Shown: positions 17,555 through 26,289 of the stretch, piece after piece
Layout: every line of letters starts with the position of its first letter
How positions within the stretch are numbered: the stretch's first letter is position 1
Assembly: GCF_900215325.1 (NCBI RefSeq)
Contig: NZ_OCMS01000002.1
Location: forward strand, 372,001-436,000
Reading direction: 5' to 3'
Origin: Fibrobacter sp. UWB16
GTDB taxonomy: Bacteria; Fibrobacterota; Fibrobacteria; Fibrobacterales; Fibrobacteraceae
DNA: 64,000 bases
Translations under genes and position numbers: made by a program
The notes under the pieces: model-generated
The model's database searches: none
What the model was told of the DNA's origin: nothing
What the model saw: only the letters and a program-made list of their open reading frames with translations

Positions 17555-17654
17555 TGGGGTTGGTTTGGAGTATTACAAATATGCTTAATTTTGTCGCTTT
17601 TGTTAAGCCCTGCTTTGAATAATACCCCCAAAAAGTTGCGAATAATCACATTTG

Positions 17655-18140
17655 CTATAGAAAATCTTGTAGCGTAACGGGCTTTTCGTTGAGCAGAGCT
17701 TCGGTGAGTGTGCTGCCCTTGTAGGTGAGCTTTAGCGAAAAGAACGGTTCGCCGCGTTCCAGGAGGGCTAGGAATATCAGGTCGCCGTCCCAATGGGGGA
17801 GTTCCTTCACTTTTTGCTTGTCCACCCATTCCAGTACGCCTTCGTCGCACTCCTTGATGGAGCCTGTAAATTCGGTTGCGGTAAAGAGGTGCATGAATTC
17901 GGTCTGGTCCATGCCGTCGCTGATGAACGTGACTATGCCGCGGTACTTGGGGCGGATGAGTGTGAGCCCTGTTTCTTCGAGTGCTTCGCGGTGGATGCAA
18001 TCTTCGGGCGATTCCCATTCTTCGAACTTTCCGCCAATGCCGATCCACTTGTCCTTGTTGATGTCGTTTTTCTTTTTGATGCGGTGGAGCAGCAGATACT
18101 TGCCGTCTTGTTCGATATAGCATAGGGTTGTATTGATCAT
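17655..18140 (-). CDS. Nudix hydrolase (MutT/YfaO-type)
   Basis: A 161-residue protein with a full Nudix box, GKFEEWESPEDCIHREALEE then TGL, fitting G-x5-E-x7-REUxEExGU. Nudix enzymes hydrolyse nucleoside diphosphates linked to another group. The N-terminal TTLCYIEQDGKYLLLHR and the 8-oxo-dGTPase-like C-terminus resemble small MutT-type house-cleaning enzymes, but the substrate cannot be read from sequence. The frame stays open upstream for 86 codons, but that extension overlaps the divergent kinase gene. The ATG at 18140 (MINTTLCYIE) matches the usual family start. It has its own terminator at 17507. Confidence 0.88.
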   Translation of the reverse strand: MINTTLCYIEQDGKYLLLHRIKKKNDINKDKWIGIGGKFEEWESPEDCIHREALEETGLTLIRPKYRGIVTFISDGMDQTEFMHLFTATEFTGSIKECDEGVLEWVDKQKVKELPHWDGDLIFLALLERGEPFFSLKLTYKGSTLTEALLNEKPVTLQDFL

Positions 18141-18264
18141 GTACAGAAATATAGAATTGTTTGCATTTAAGCACATTTTTTGAGGCTTTTTGCAGAAATG
18201 TTGGCAAATTCCGCAATATAAATGTATAATTATCGTATGATTTACGAAACTTTTGGCTGGTACT

Positions 18265-18678
18265 ATGCAGAATTGGGTTAAAGAAATCGTCGTAGATTCA
18301 AAATTTGAAAATGTTAGAACTTTGACTGATTTTGTTGAAAGCTCCTTGGAGCCGCTGAATCCGTCGCCTAAGGCTATCATGCAAATTGGCGTAGCCATTG
18401 ATGAACTGTTCAGTAACGTTGTTCGCTATTCTGGTTCGTCGAATATGAAACTTATCCTGAATGTCAATGAAGATGTGCTGACTGCAAAGCTGACCTTTAT
18501 TGACGAGGGGGTGGAATACGATCCGCTGAAGAAAACGGATCCGGACGTTTCGCTCTCGGCGGAAGACCGTGAAATTGGCGGGCTCGGAATATTCCTCGTG
18601 AAGAAAATCATGGATGGCGTTGAGTACAAACGTGATGGTCAGAAGAATGTTTTAACTGTTGTTAAAAAACTGGGTTAA
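18265..18678 (+). CDS. RsbW/SpoIIAB-like ATP-binding anti-sigma or serine kinase
   Basis: A 137-residue GHKL-type ATPase (HATPase_c_2). The N box is AIDELFSNVVRYS, with FIDEGVEYDPL and EIGGLGIFLVKKIMD as the ATP-lid and G boxes. In partner-switching systems such kinases bind a sigma factor or other target and phosphorylate a STAS antagonist. The next gene, 38 bp away, encodes a STAS protein, so the two form a likely pair. No sigma factor or PP2C phosphatase gene is next to them. The ATG at 18265 is chosen over an upstream in-frame TTG. The Nudix gene diverges on the other side. Confidence 0.88.
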   Translation: MQNWVKEIVVDSKFENVRTLTDFVESSLEPLNPSPKAIMQIGVAIDELFSNVVRYSGSSNMKLILNVNEDVLTAKLTFIDEGVEYDPLKKTDPDVSLSAEDREIGGLGIFLVKKIMDGVEYKRDGQKNVLTVVKKLG

Positions 18679-18716
18679 TTTATTACAGATTTTATAAATA
18701 CAAAGAGAGGCTGATA

Positions 18717-19013
18717 ATGAAAATCGAAAAAAATGTGGATGGTTCCAATACCTCTTTCGCTTTGGAAGGGCGCTTGGATACGATGACGGCTCCTTTGCTC
18801 GAAGCTGAAATTCAGGGCAAATTGGATGGTGTCTCGGACCTGGAATTTGACTTTGCCAAGCTGACGTATATTTCTTCGGCAGGTTTGCGCGTGTTGCTTT
18901 CCGCCCAGAAGATTATGAATAAGCAGGGCAAGATGACCATCAAGAATGTCTGCGATGAAATCAAGGAAATTTTTGAGGTGACGGGATTCTCGGACATTCT
19001 GACTGTCGTGTAG
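18717..19013 (+). CDS. STAS-domain anti-anti-sigma factor (SpoIIAA/RsbV-like)
   Basis: A 98-residue single STAS domain. The phosphorylatable serine region reads KLTYISSAGLRVLL, the family signature. It is the expected substrate and antagonist of the kinase encoded just upstream: unphosphorylated it would sequester the kinase and free the target. The upstream spacer has an AGAGAGG Shine-Dalgarno. The pair ends at the bidirectional terminator at 19038. Confidence 0.92.
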   Translation: MKIEKNVDGSNTSFALEGRLDTMTAPLLEAEIQGKLDGVSDLEFDFAKLTYISSAGLRVLLSAQKIMNKQGKMTIKNVCDEIKEIFEVTGFSDILTVV

Positions 19014-19037
19014 TTTGGTTAAGAATTTGTATAGATG

Positions 19038-19067
19038 AAAAAACGGCACCTGCGCGGTGCCGTTTTT
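19038..19067. terminator. Bidirectional terminator between the STAS gene and gmk
   Basis: AAAAACGGCACC, a short loop, GGTGCCGTTTTT. It serves the converging STAS and gmk transcripts. Confidence 0.92.
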
Positions 19068-19088
19068 GTATAATGTATTCTTTAAAAG

Positions 19089-19649
19089 TTACTTCTGACT
19101 CAGGATTGCGCGGAGTTCGTCAGCGGCTTTCTGAAGATCATCGTTCACGATGGTGTATTCGTACTTGCCCTTCGTCTTTGCAAATTCGATTTCTTTCTTC
19201 GCGTTTGCAAGGCGGAGTTGGATGACTTCTTCGCTATCGGTGCCACGGCCACGGAGGCGGCGTTCGAGTTCTTCGTCGCTTGGCGGCAAAATGAAAATGC
19301 CTGTTGCGTCAGGGTAGACCTTGTCGAAGTTCACCTTGCCGAAAACGTCAAGGTCAAACAGCACGCGGTTTCCTTCGGCGAGAGTCTTCTCGACAAAGCT
19401 CTTGGGCGTTCCGTAGTAGTTCCCGTGAACCAGGTTGTATTCGACTAGGGCGTCGTCCTTGATCATCTGCTCGAATTCTTCCTTGGTCTTGAAGAAGTAG
19501 TGGACTCCGTCGATTTCGCCTTCGCGCGGTTTGCGCGTTGTAGCCGAAATGGAATACTTGATGTCCGGGAAATCCTTGATGACAAGATCCTTGAGGGTGG
19601 TCTTGCCTGCGCCACTGGCGGCACTCATAACGAAAAGCTTGTTTTTCAT
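19089..19649 (-). CDS. gmk: Guanylate kinase
   Basis: Phosphorylates GMP to GDP with ATP. The P-loop reads SAASGAGKTTL, followed by the GMP-binding YSISATTRKPREGEIDGVHY segment, VEYNLVHGNYYGTP and FDLDVFGKVNF. The lid region ends in RGTDSEEVIQLRLANAKKEIE. The length of 186 is slightly short of the usual 200. The first Gly of the usual GPSG is replaced, as seen in some other gmk proteins. Alone between the terminator at 19038 and a heptamer repeat, upstream of its start. Confidence 0.95.
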   Translation of the reverse strand: MKNKLFVMSAASGAGKTTLKDLVIKDFPDIKYSISATTRKPREGEIDGVHYFFKTKEEFEQMIKDDALVEYNLVHGNYYGTPKSFVEKTLAEGNRVLFDLDVFGKVNFDKVYPDATGIFILPPSDEELERRLRGRGTDSEEVIQLRLANAKKEIEFAKTKGKYEYTIVNDDLQKAADELRAILSQK

Positions 19650-19654
19650 TTTTT

Positions 19655-19746
19655 AGTCAATGGTCAATAGTTGTTAGTCAATAGCCATTAGCTTTAACTA
19701 GGCTCTATATGCGCCAAATATAACTAATAACCAATGACTAACAACT
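19655..19746. repeat. Inverted pair of 7-bp tandem arrays
   Basis: The left array has AGTCAAT-like units at 19655, 19662, 19669, 19676 and 19683. The right array has ACTAATA, ACCAATG and ACTAACA at 19723-19743. The units are reverse complements, so the locus is head-to-head around a 30-bp centre. It fills the gap between gmk and the GT2 gene. Confidence 0.75.
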
Positions 19747-19753
19747 CGCTCGT

Positions 19754-20665
19754 CTATTTCTTGTCTTCGATGTACAGCGGACGCTGCTTGACTTCGTCGT
19801 AGATTCGGCCGATGTATTCGCCGAGAATGCCGATGGTCAAAAGCTGCACGCCTGCGAAGAACACGATGGCGGTCATGAGCGATGCCCAGCCCGGAACCGT
19901 TGTTGCAGGGGAGAGGAACTTTTCGAGAATCGACCAGACGAGAAGCACAAAGCCAACGATGGTTGCAATGAAGCCCATGTAGAAGCTGAGCTTGAGCGGA
20001 GCCGAGCTGAAACCCGTGATGCCGTCGAACGCGAGGCGAAGCATCTTCTTGAGCGGATACTTCGAAGTGCCTGCGGTGCGTTCGGCGCGGTCGTACTTGA
20101 CGCCAATCTTCTTGAAGCCGACCCAGCATACGAGCCCGCGCAAGAAGCGGCTGCGTTCCGGGAGGTTCTTGAGCTGGTCCACCACGCAGCGGTCCATGAG
20201 TCTGAAGTCGCCCGTGTCAGGCGGAATGTCGATACTCGTGAGCTTGCCAATCAAGCGGTAGAAGCAAAATGCCGTAAAGCGCTTGAAGAGTGTCTCGCCT
20301 TTGCGCTTGTTGCGCTGGGCGTAAACGACTTGATAGCCTTCGCGCCATTTTTCAAGCATTTCGTGAATCAGGCTTGGCGGGTCTTGCAAGTCACCGTCAA
20401 TGATTACCACGGCATCGCCAATGCAATGGTCGAGGCCTGCGCTAAATGCAGCCTGGTGGCCGAAGTTGCGGCTGAAGTTGATAATCTTGTTGTTCGGGTT
20501 CCCAGGGAGGAGACCTTCCACGATTTCTCGGGTGCGGTCCTTGGAACCGTCGTTTACGAAAATGAGTTCGTGTTCGATATCCTTGAGCTCTTCCTCCAAG
20601 ACGCGGTAGGTTTCGGCAACGATCTCTTCTTCATTAAAAACAGGTATAATTACGGATAAAAGCAT
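19754..20665 (-). CDS. Polyprenyl-phosphate glycosyltransferase (GT2, DPM1/GtrB-like)
   Basis: A GT-A domain (about 1-225): VIIPVFNEE, FVNDGSKDRT, the DxD-like IDGDLQDPP, and DTGDFRLMDR, which is typical of the dolichyl/undecaprenyl-phosphate sugar synthases. Two C-terminal transmembrane helices (about 230-255 and 265-290) and GILGEYIGRIYDEVKQRP complete the GtrB/ArnC pattern. It probably charges undecaprenyl phosphate with a hexose on the cytoplasmic face. The neighbouring GT-C protein, transcribed from the same strand just upstream, would use such a lipid-linked sugar on the outer face. The sugar is not identifiable. Confidence 0.92.
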   Translation of the reverse strand: MLLSVIIPVFNEEEIVAETYRVLEEELKDIEHELIFVNDGSKDRTREIVEGLLPGNPNNKIINFSRNFGHQAAFSAGLDHCIGDAVVIIDGDLQDPPSLIHEMLEKWREGYQVVYAQRNKRKGETLFKRFTAFCFYRLIGKLTSIDIPPDTGDFRLMDRCVVDQLKNLPERSRFLRGLVCWVGFKKIGVKYDRAERTAGTSKYPLKKMLRLAFDGITGFSSAPLKLSFYMGFIATIVGFVLLVWSILEKFLSPATTVPGWASLMTAIVFFAGVQLLTIGILGEYIGRIYDEVKQRPLYIEDKK

Positions 20666-20703
20666 AGTGCAATTATAGCAATTTTATGATAAAGTTTTTA
20701 GAA

Positions 20704-20783
20704 GTTGGTCATTAGTCATTAGCTAAATAATCGCGGCTTTGCCGCCATACGTAAAACTAATGACTTGTGACTATTGACTAAGG
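20704..20783. repeat. Inverted pair of 7-bp tandem arrays abutting a gene end
   Basis: Left: GGTCATT, AGTCATT, AGCTAAA at 20707-20727. Right: ACTAATG, ACTTGTG, ACTATTG, ACTAAGG at 20756-20783. The centre holds a GCGGCTTTGCCGC hairpin. The right array supplies the stop codon of the upstream GT-C gene (20778-20780). Confidence 0.78.
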
Positions 20784-23336
20784 TATAAATACCGGGTTAA
20801 TGATGTCTACGTGGCTGCAATTGATGCCCTCTTTGGGGAAGGATCTAATCGTGAGCTTTTGGACTCCTGCAATATTTGCCTCGACTTTGTGCAATTCGCC
20901 ATTCCTAAAGAATGGTGTCTTTGCAAGTGACTTGCCATCACCGAGAACTTCAACACCAACGCCTTCGCTGCAGAGCGATTCGTCATCGAGGCCGACCGAG
21001 AATTTGACCGTTGCAAATTTCTTGGCGACGTCAAAAATCGTTGTGGAAGAGGCGTGCGTACCAATACCGTTTATAAAGCTTTGACCGTTCACACTGAGCT
21101 TGTTTCCTTCAATGCTTTCGTTCCTGTGCAGATTACCCCATTCCTGCTTGTGGTTTTCGATGGGGTAGTCCGTGAGAGCAATCGCTCCATTTGCAGCTTC
21201 GAAATAGAATTTTGAGACATCGGCAAGTTTGCTCTTTGTTGAGAGGTCCTGTATGACAAAACGTACCTGGTTGAAGCCAGGCTGCAAAAGTGCAAGGTTC
21301 ACTTCTTTGTCATAAGAGCCGAACTTGTAATCGCCTTGTTCGATTATTTTGTCGTTGATTAGGAGTGCGAACTTCCATTTGGCAGCGGCCTGTCCCTGTT
21401 CCTTGAGCTCGTAATGAACTTTGAGCATGGCGGGCTTTGTGGCGATAGAATCGGCGGGAGCGACTTCCAATTCGTTTATGGAGATAATTTTTTCGGGGTT
21501 GTAGTTCTTACGTCCGTTGAATTTTGCAATCTGGACCCAGTAGTTGTTCGTAATCAAGATGTTCTTGACGCCTGTTAAGTCCATCTCACGTTCGAATACG
21601 TCGCAGGTCGTGGCGATGCGGTGTTCCACAGCTTTTCTGTGGTAAGTGTGGCTGTCCCAGCAGTCCAAGCCGCGAATGTAATAGACTTCGCCTTTGTACT
21701 TCTCGATTAATTCCTTCATCTCGCTGTTCGTCATTCTGCGAGCGTTGTCGTAATGAATGGACGACATGCCGTAACCCACGAAGTGCCAGGGACGACCGTA
21801 AATAAAGAATCGGTCCGCTTGCGGCTGTTCCTTGAGCCAACCGAGAATTTCGTGCTCTTCGATGGTCAAGTGGTTGCGGTTGTACATGATATTATCGTTG
21901 AAGTTCTTCTTGTAATGGATTGTCCAGCCGGTGAAAAGCAAGGCGGCAATGAGCATGCCGACAAAGGCTGTCTTGCTGTTCAGCTTGCCGCCGGTAGGCG
22001 TTGCGAAGTACTGGATCATGTGGGTGACCGGGAGGGCCGCCACAAAAGCCATGGTCGGCAACATCACAAGGCTATAGCGCTGGTTGATTTCGATGCTGAA
22101 GTCGCCAGAGACGTTTTCGAGAATCACATACGTTTGCAGGTGGTAGAGAAGCAAAAAAGCGAGAATCTTGAGGTAAGTAAAGTTCCTCTTTCTTGCGCCG
22201 TTAATCGCGCGGAAGGTAAGATAGATGCCGCCAATGGCAAAGAGATAGTTGAAGTAACTCAGGAACGGATTCGTGAGATTGCCATTCTTATCGAGCTTTG
22301 TGGTCATCACTTCCCAGTTCTTGGCGAGATCTTCGAAGAAGTGTCCGTGGGCTTCAAATTCGCCTCCCTGGAAGCCGAATCCTTGGAAGTAGCTAATTGT
22401 AAGGAGTGCCGGTATGGAGAAAAGCGAAAGCGTCACAAAGAAGACAGGTGCTTTATAATCTTTCTTGTTGAGAAGTTTCGGGAGCGCAAAAAGGACGAAT
22501 GCGAAGATGCAGAAGATTGTTTCTTGGCGGGTCTGGGCGAAGAAGGCCAGAATGAGGGCGAGGAGAGTCCAGTGCCAAACGGTGTTTCTGTCATAAGCCC
22601 ACTTGAATACGAACAGTGCAAGAGCCGAGAGGAATATATAGAGCGGTTCAACGGACATGGCGCGGAACTGGAAAAGTACCGTCGGTTGGAGTGCCATGAG
22701 TAGCGAGGCGAGGAAGGCAAGGAGGGGTTGTTTGGTCCAGGCGACAATCGCAAGGAACATGAGGAGGAACGCAAGCGGCAGCATCAGGAGTTCTGCGGTG
22801 AAAATCCAGTGGAGGTCGCTACCAAATAGCGGCATGCCGAGGTAGTAAAGGAAAGAGAGCCCTTTAGTTTTAAAGCTGTTGGATGTGGATTTGCAGCTCA
22901 GTGAGCCGTTGTCGAATTCGCCCTGGTTGCAGGTGCCAGATTCGTGGTTGTAGTACATGTTCTGGGCAACAGCCATGAAGACGCTTTCGTCACTTTGGAC
23001 GCGGTGGCGGGCTTCTATTTGCGTGCCTGCGAAAATGGAAATGGCGACAGCAAATACGAGAGTCATGATGCTCACGGACTTTGCGGGGAGGATTCCCTTG
23101 AGCCATTCTCTAAAATCCTTATTCAAAAAACAGAAAATAACGATTCCAAGAATGAACTGTACCCCAAAAAGCGGGAGCGGCCAGTTCAAATCCATCTGTC
23201 GGATGGTTTCCCTGTGCTTGATGTTCGGGGCGAGGTAAATAAGGAAGGGTATGGCTATAGCAACGAGTGTGCCGAAAATGCCTGCGGGGTGAGCTAAGTT
23301 CTTGAATAGTCTCAAGATAGCGTCTTTGATATTCAT
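20778..23336 (-). CDS. GT-C-type membrane glycosyltransferase with C-terminal NPCBM domain
   Basis: An 852-residue protein. About eleven hydrophobic helices span residues 10-480, with the early periplasmic loop containing DE (SDESVFMAVAQNMYY), as in PMT/ArnT-like GT-C enzymes that use polyprenyl-phosphate sugars. Residues about 480-720 are a soluble periplasmic region. The end (about 735-850) is an NPCBM domain, marked by NGIGTHASST, FSVGLDDES and VDIINPVF. The start ATG at 23336 has AGAAGGA at ideal spacing; the upstream in-frame GTG lies before this ribosome site. It pairs with the GT2 gene downstream. Fusion of a GT-C enzyme to an NPCBM suggests that its acceptor is a surface glycan or glycoprotein, but this is inference. 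Confidence 0.82.
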   Translation of the reverse strand: MNIKDAILRLFKNLAHPAGIFGTLVAIAIPFLIYLAPNIKHRETIRQMDLNWPLPLFGVQFILGIVIFCFLNKDFREWLKGILPAKSVSIMTLVFAVAISIFAGTQIEARHRVQSDESVFMAVAQNMYYNHESGTCNQGEFDNGSLSCKSTSNSFKTKGLSFLYYLGMPLFGSDLHWIFTAELLMLPLAFLLMFLAIVAWTKQPLLAFLASLLMALQPTVLFQFRAMSVEPLYIFLSALALFVFKWAYDRNTVWHWTLLALILAFFAQTRQETIFCIFAFVLFALPKLLNKKDYKAPVFFVTLSLFSIPALLTISYFQGFGFQGGEFEAHGHFFEDLAKNWEVMTTKLDKNGNLTNPFLSYFNYLFAIGGIYLTFRAINGARKRNFTYLKILAFLLLYHLQTYVILENVSGDFSIEINQRYSLVMLPTMAFVAALPVTHMIQYFATPTGGKLNSKTAFVGMLIAALLFTGWTIHYKKNFNDNIMYNRNHLTIEEHEILGWLKEQPQADRFFIYGRPWHFVGYGMSSIHYDNARRMTNSEMKELIEKYKGEVYYIRGLDCWDSHTYHRKAVEHRIATTCDVFEREMDLTGVKNILITNNYWVQIAKFNGRKNYNPEKIISINELEVAPADSIATKPAMLKVHYELKEQGQAAAKWKFALLINDKIIEQGDYKFGSYDKEVNLALLQPGFNQVRFVIQDLSTKSKLADVSKFYFEAANGAIALTDYPIENHKQEWGNLHRNESIEGNKLSVNGQSFINGIGTHASSTTIFDVAKKFATVKFSVGLDDESLCSEGVGVEVLGDGKSLAKTPFFRNGELHKVEANIAGVQKLTIRSFPKEGINCSHVDIINPVFIP

Positions 23337-23530
23337 TGGGTTCCTTCTCGATAACACGTAAAAGCGCTCCAGGAATTGCTTCTTTTGGGGCGTTTGTGGA
23401 TTATTTTAGGTTATTGCGAAAATATAACTTTTTATTGCTTTGGGCTTTTCATTTGACAATATACCTTGAGAGTTTCGCAAGAAAAAACTAAATTTGCCGC
23501 GTAAAAACAAAACTCTAAAGGGGTTAGACC

Positions 23531-25606
23531 GTGCAAGATTCATTAGTTACAAAAGCAGCTGACAACGTCCGTATCCTTTCTGCCGCGATGGTGCAGAAGG
23601 CCAAGTCCGGACATCCGGGTGGAGCCATGGGCGCCGCAGACGCCATCACGCTTTTGTTTGCTGAATTCTTGCGTTACGATCCGGACGATGCCAACTGGAT
23701 GGCTCGCGACCGCTTCTTCATGGACCCGGGCCACATGAGCCCGCTCCTCTACTCCGAACTCGTCCTCACGAACCGCCTCACGCTCGAAGACGTGAAGAAC
23801 TTCCGCCAGCTTGGCAGCCGCACTCCGGGCCATCCGGAAGTCGACGTTGCCCTCGGTATTGAAAACTCCTCGGGCCCGCTCGGTATCGGTCACGGCATTG
23901 CTCTCGGTGGTGCTATCGCCGAACGCTTCATGGTCGAACGCTTTGGCTCCATCCTCGAACACAAGACCGTCTGCCTCGTTTCTGACGGCGGTCTCGAAGA
24001 AGAAATCGCATACGGCGTGGGCCGCATTGCTGGTCACCTCAAGCTTTCGAACCTCATTTTCTTCTACGATGCAAACCAGGTCCAGCTCAGCTGCAAGACT
24101 GAAGACGTGATGGACCACGACTTCGTTGGTCAGTACGAATCCTGGGGCTTTCGCGTGATTGAATGCGACGGTTCCAACATTGCAGAACTCCGCAAGGCTT
24201 TCAAGGCCGCTTGGGCAGAAACCGAAAAGCCGGTTCTCGTCTACGGTCACACTACGATGGCTAAGGGCGCTATCGCCGAAGACGGCAAGAGCTACGAAGG
24301 CGCTGTCTCTACGCACGGTCAGCCGCTTAATGCTGCAGGTGCTTCTACCTCTGCTACGGTCAAGAATCTCGGTGGCAATCCGGACGATCCGTTCCAGGTC
24401 TTTGACGATGTGAAGGCTGGCTTTGAAGCCCGCGCTAACGAACTCCGCAAGCAGGTCGCCGAATGGAAGAAGGCTAAGGCTGCTTGGGACAAGGCTAACG
24501 CCGAAAAGTCCGCAACCCTCAATGAATGGCTCTCGGGCAAGGGTCTCAAGATCGACCTCTCCAAGCTCAACATCAAGGAAGGTGTTGCAACTCGCGTCAC
24601 TAGCGGTACGGTTCTTGGCTACCTCGCCGAAAATTATCACAACATCATCTGCAGCTCTGCAGACCTTTCGAACTCCGACAACACGCAGGCATTCCTCGAC
24701 AAGACGGGCATCTTCCGTGCTAACGACTTCAAGGGTGCATTTGTCCAGGTTGGCGTTGCAGAACTCACGATGGGTGCTATTGCAAATGGTATCGCTCTCC
24801 ACGGCGGTCTCTATCCGATTTGCGCAACGTTCTTTGTCTTCAGTGACTTCATGAAGCCGGCAATCCGTATGGCTGCTCTCATGGGCCTCCCGGTCAAGTA
24901 CGTGTTCACGCACGACAGCTTCCGCGTGGGCGAAGACGGCCCGACGCACCAGCCGATTGAACACGAAACGCAGATTCGTTTGCTCGAAAGCCTCACGAAG
25001 GCTAGCGGCAAGGCCGAAATGCTCGTGCTCCGCCCGGCAGACGCTTACGAAACTCTCGCCGCATGGGAAATGGCTTTCGAAAACAACGACAGCCCGACGG
25101 CTCTCATCCTCACTCGTCAGGTCGTGAACACGCTTCCGGGTGAAAACCGCTACGAAGCTGCCAAGGCTTGCCGTAAGGGCGCTTACATTGTCAGCGACAA
25201 CACTGCCGCAGGCAAGAAGCCGGATCTTACTTTGGTTGCAAACGGCAGTGACGTTCTCCTCGAACACCAGGCTGCTGAACTCCTCCGCGACGAAGGCAAG
25301 TCTGTGCGCGTAGTTTCCATGATCAGCCCGGCTCTCTTCCTCAAGCAGCCGAAATCCTACCGCGATAGCATCATCGCTCCGTGGACTCCGGTGTTTGCAA
25401 AGTCCAGTGGTCTTCCGCTCTTGTTCGCCCAGGTCGTGGGTGGCTTCGGTAAGGTCTCCGGTCTCGAACGCTTCGGTGCTTCTGCTCCGGCAGGCGTCCT
25501 CGAAAAGGAATTCGGTTATGTTCCGGAAGCTGTTGCTGCAGCCGCTAAGGAATACCTCGCTGAATACGCCAAGAACGTCGAAGACTTCAAGAAAGCTAAC
25601 GCTTAA
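23531..25606 (+). CDS. tkt: Transketolase
   Basis: A thiamine-diphosphate enzyme moving two-carbon units in the pentose phosphate pathway. The 691-residue protein has the usual three domains. The TPP site reads SDGGLEEEIAYG...NQVQLS in place of the common GDGC form, and GEDGPTHQPIEHE is in the Pyr domain. KSGHPGGAMG, RTPGHPE and SSGPLGIGHG mark the N-terminal domain. The start is GTG with AAAGGGG upstream. TTGACA at 23454 may be part of a -35 box. The codon bias is strong, pointing to high expression. It is monocistronic, closed by the terminator at 25613. Confidence 0.95.
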   Translation: MQDSLVTKAADNVRILSAAMVQKAKSGHPGGAMGAADAITLLFAEFLRYDPDDANWMARDRFFMDPGHMSPLLYSELVLTNRLTLEDVKNFRQLGSRTPGHPEVDVALGIENSSGPLGIGHGIALGGAIAERFMVERFGSILEHKTVCLVSDGGLEEEIAYGVGRIAGHLKLSNLIFFYDANQVQLSCKTEDVMDHDFVGQYESWGFRVIECDGSNIAELRKAFKAAWAETEKPVLVYGHTTMAKGAIAEDGKSYEGAVSTHGQPLNAAGASTSATVKNLGGNPDDPFQVFDDVKAGFEARANELRKQVAEWKKAKAAWDKANAEKSATLNEWLSGKGLKIDLSKLNIKEGVATRVTSGTVLGYLAENYHNIICSSADLSNSDNTQAFLDKTGIFRANDFKGAFVQVGVAELTMGAIANGIALHGGLYPICATFFVFSDFMKPAIRMAALMGLPVKYVFTHDSFRVGEDGPTHQPIEHETQIRLLESLTKASGKAEMLVLRPADAYETLAAWEMAFENNDSPTALILTRQVVNTLPGENRYEAAKACRKGAYIVSDNTAAGKKPDLTLVANGSDVLLEHQAAELLRDEGKSVRVVSMISPALFLKQPKSYRDSIIAPWTPVFAKSSGLPLLFAQVVGGFGKVSGLERFGASAPAGVLEKEFGYVPEAVAAAAKEYLAEYAKNVEDFKKANA

Positions 25607-25612
25607 AAAATC

Positions 25613-25638
25613 GGGGCCGCAAGGCCCCTTTTTCTTTT
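25613..25638 (+). terminator. Terminator of tkt
   Basis: GGGGCC-GCAA-GGCCCC followed by a T-rich run, directly after the stop. Confidence 0.9.
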
Positions 25639-25693
25639 GTAATTTTATTGTGATTTTGCGCACTTTCCCCTTAAAAAGTGCTATATTCAAAGC

Positions 25694-26137
25694 ATGATTT
25701 GCCCGTTTTGCAAGAATGATAACGACAAGGTTGTCGATAGTCGCGTGAGTGGCTCTTCGATTCGTCGTCGTCGTGAATGTTGTGCTTGTGGCCGTCGCTT
25801 TACGACCCGTGAATATATCGAAGTCCAGCCGTTGACCGTTATCAAGCGCAGTGGCGAACGCGAACCTTTCCAGCGTGAAAAATTGCAACGTGGCATTATG
25901 AACTCCTGCAAAAAACGCCCGGTGTCCATGGACGATATCGAACAGCTTGTGACGCGCGTGGAAAATTCGTTGCAGATGTCGGAAGGCTTTGAAGTGAGCT
26001 ACGACCAGATTGGCAACCTTGTGATGCAGGAATTAAAAAAGCTTGACGCTGTGGCGTATGTGCGTTTCGCCTCCATCTACCGCGAATTCAAGGAAGTGGG
26101 CGAGTTCGTCGACCAGATCAAGACTCTTGATAAGTAG
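25694..26137 (+). CDS. nrdR: Transcriptional repressor NrdR
   Basis: NrdR represses ribonucleotide reductase genes by binding NrdR boxes in response to ATP/dATP. The N-terminal zinc ribbon has C3, C6 and the CACG pair (C31, C34), with the RRRREC motif. The ATP cone follows (PLTVIKRSGEREPFQREKLQRG to VRFASIYREFKEVGEF). The length of 147 is standard. No nrd gene lies in the window. A small GGCGC-AGA-GCGCC hairpin just after the stop (26141-26153) followed by TTT may end the transcript. Confidence 0.96.
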   Translation: MICPFCKNDNDKVVDSRVSGSSIRRRRECCACGRRFTTREYIEVQPLTVIKRSGEREPFQREKLQRGIMNSCKKRPVSMDDIEQLVTRVENSLQMSEGFEVSYDQIGNLVMQELKKLDAVAYVRFASIYREFKEVGEFVDQIKTLDK

Positions 26138-26181
26138 AGCGGCGCAGAGCGCCTTTGAGGTTTGGGCTCGCTACGCTTTGG

Positions 26182-26271
26182 GGTATGAGCGATATTATTT
26201 CTGCAATAAAAAGCTATCTTTGAATTAAATCTTATACCTCAGAGGGAGCCGGAGGCGACCGTGCTCATACC
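26182..26271. repeat. Inverted repeat in the nrdR-methyltransferase gap
   Basis: GGTATGAGC at 26182-26190 and GCTCATACC at 26263-26271 are perfect inverse copies. A third, related word, CTTATACCTCA, lies at 26231-26241. The remaining gap holds nothing else recognisable. Confidence 0.5.
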
Positions 26272-26289
26272 TCATAGCTGCAGTTTCTT

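Noticed and set aside
18141-18398. 86-codon N-terminal extension of the Nudix protein
   Set aside because: It overlaps the divergent RsbW-like gene and has no Nudix-family similarity.
23543-25888. 781-codon open frame antisense to tkt
   Set aside because: A shadow of a codon-biased gene. It also crosses the tkt terminator into nrdR.
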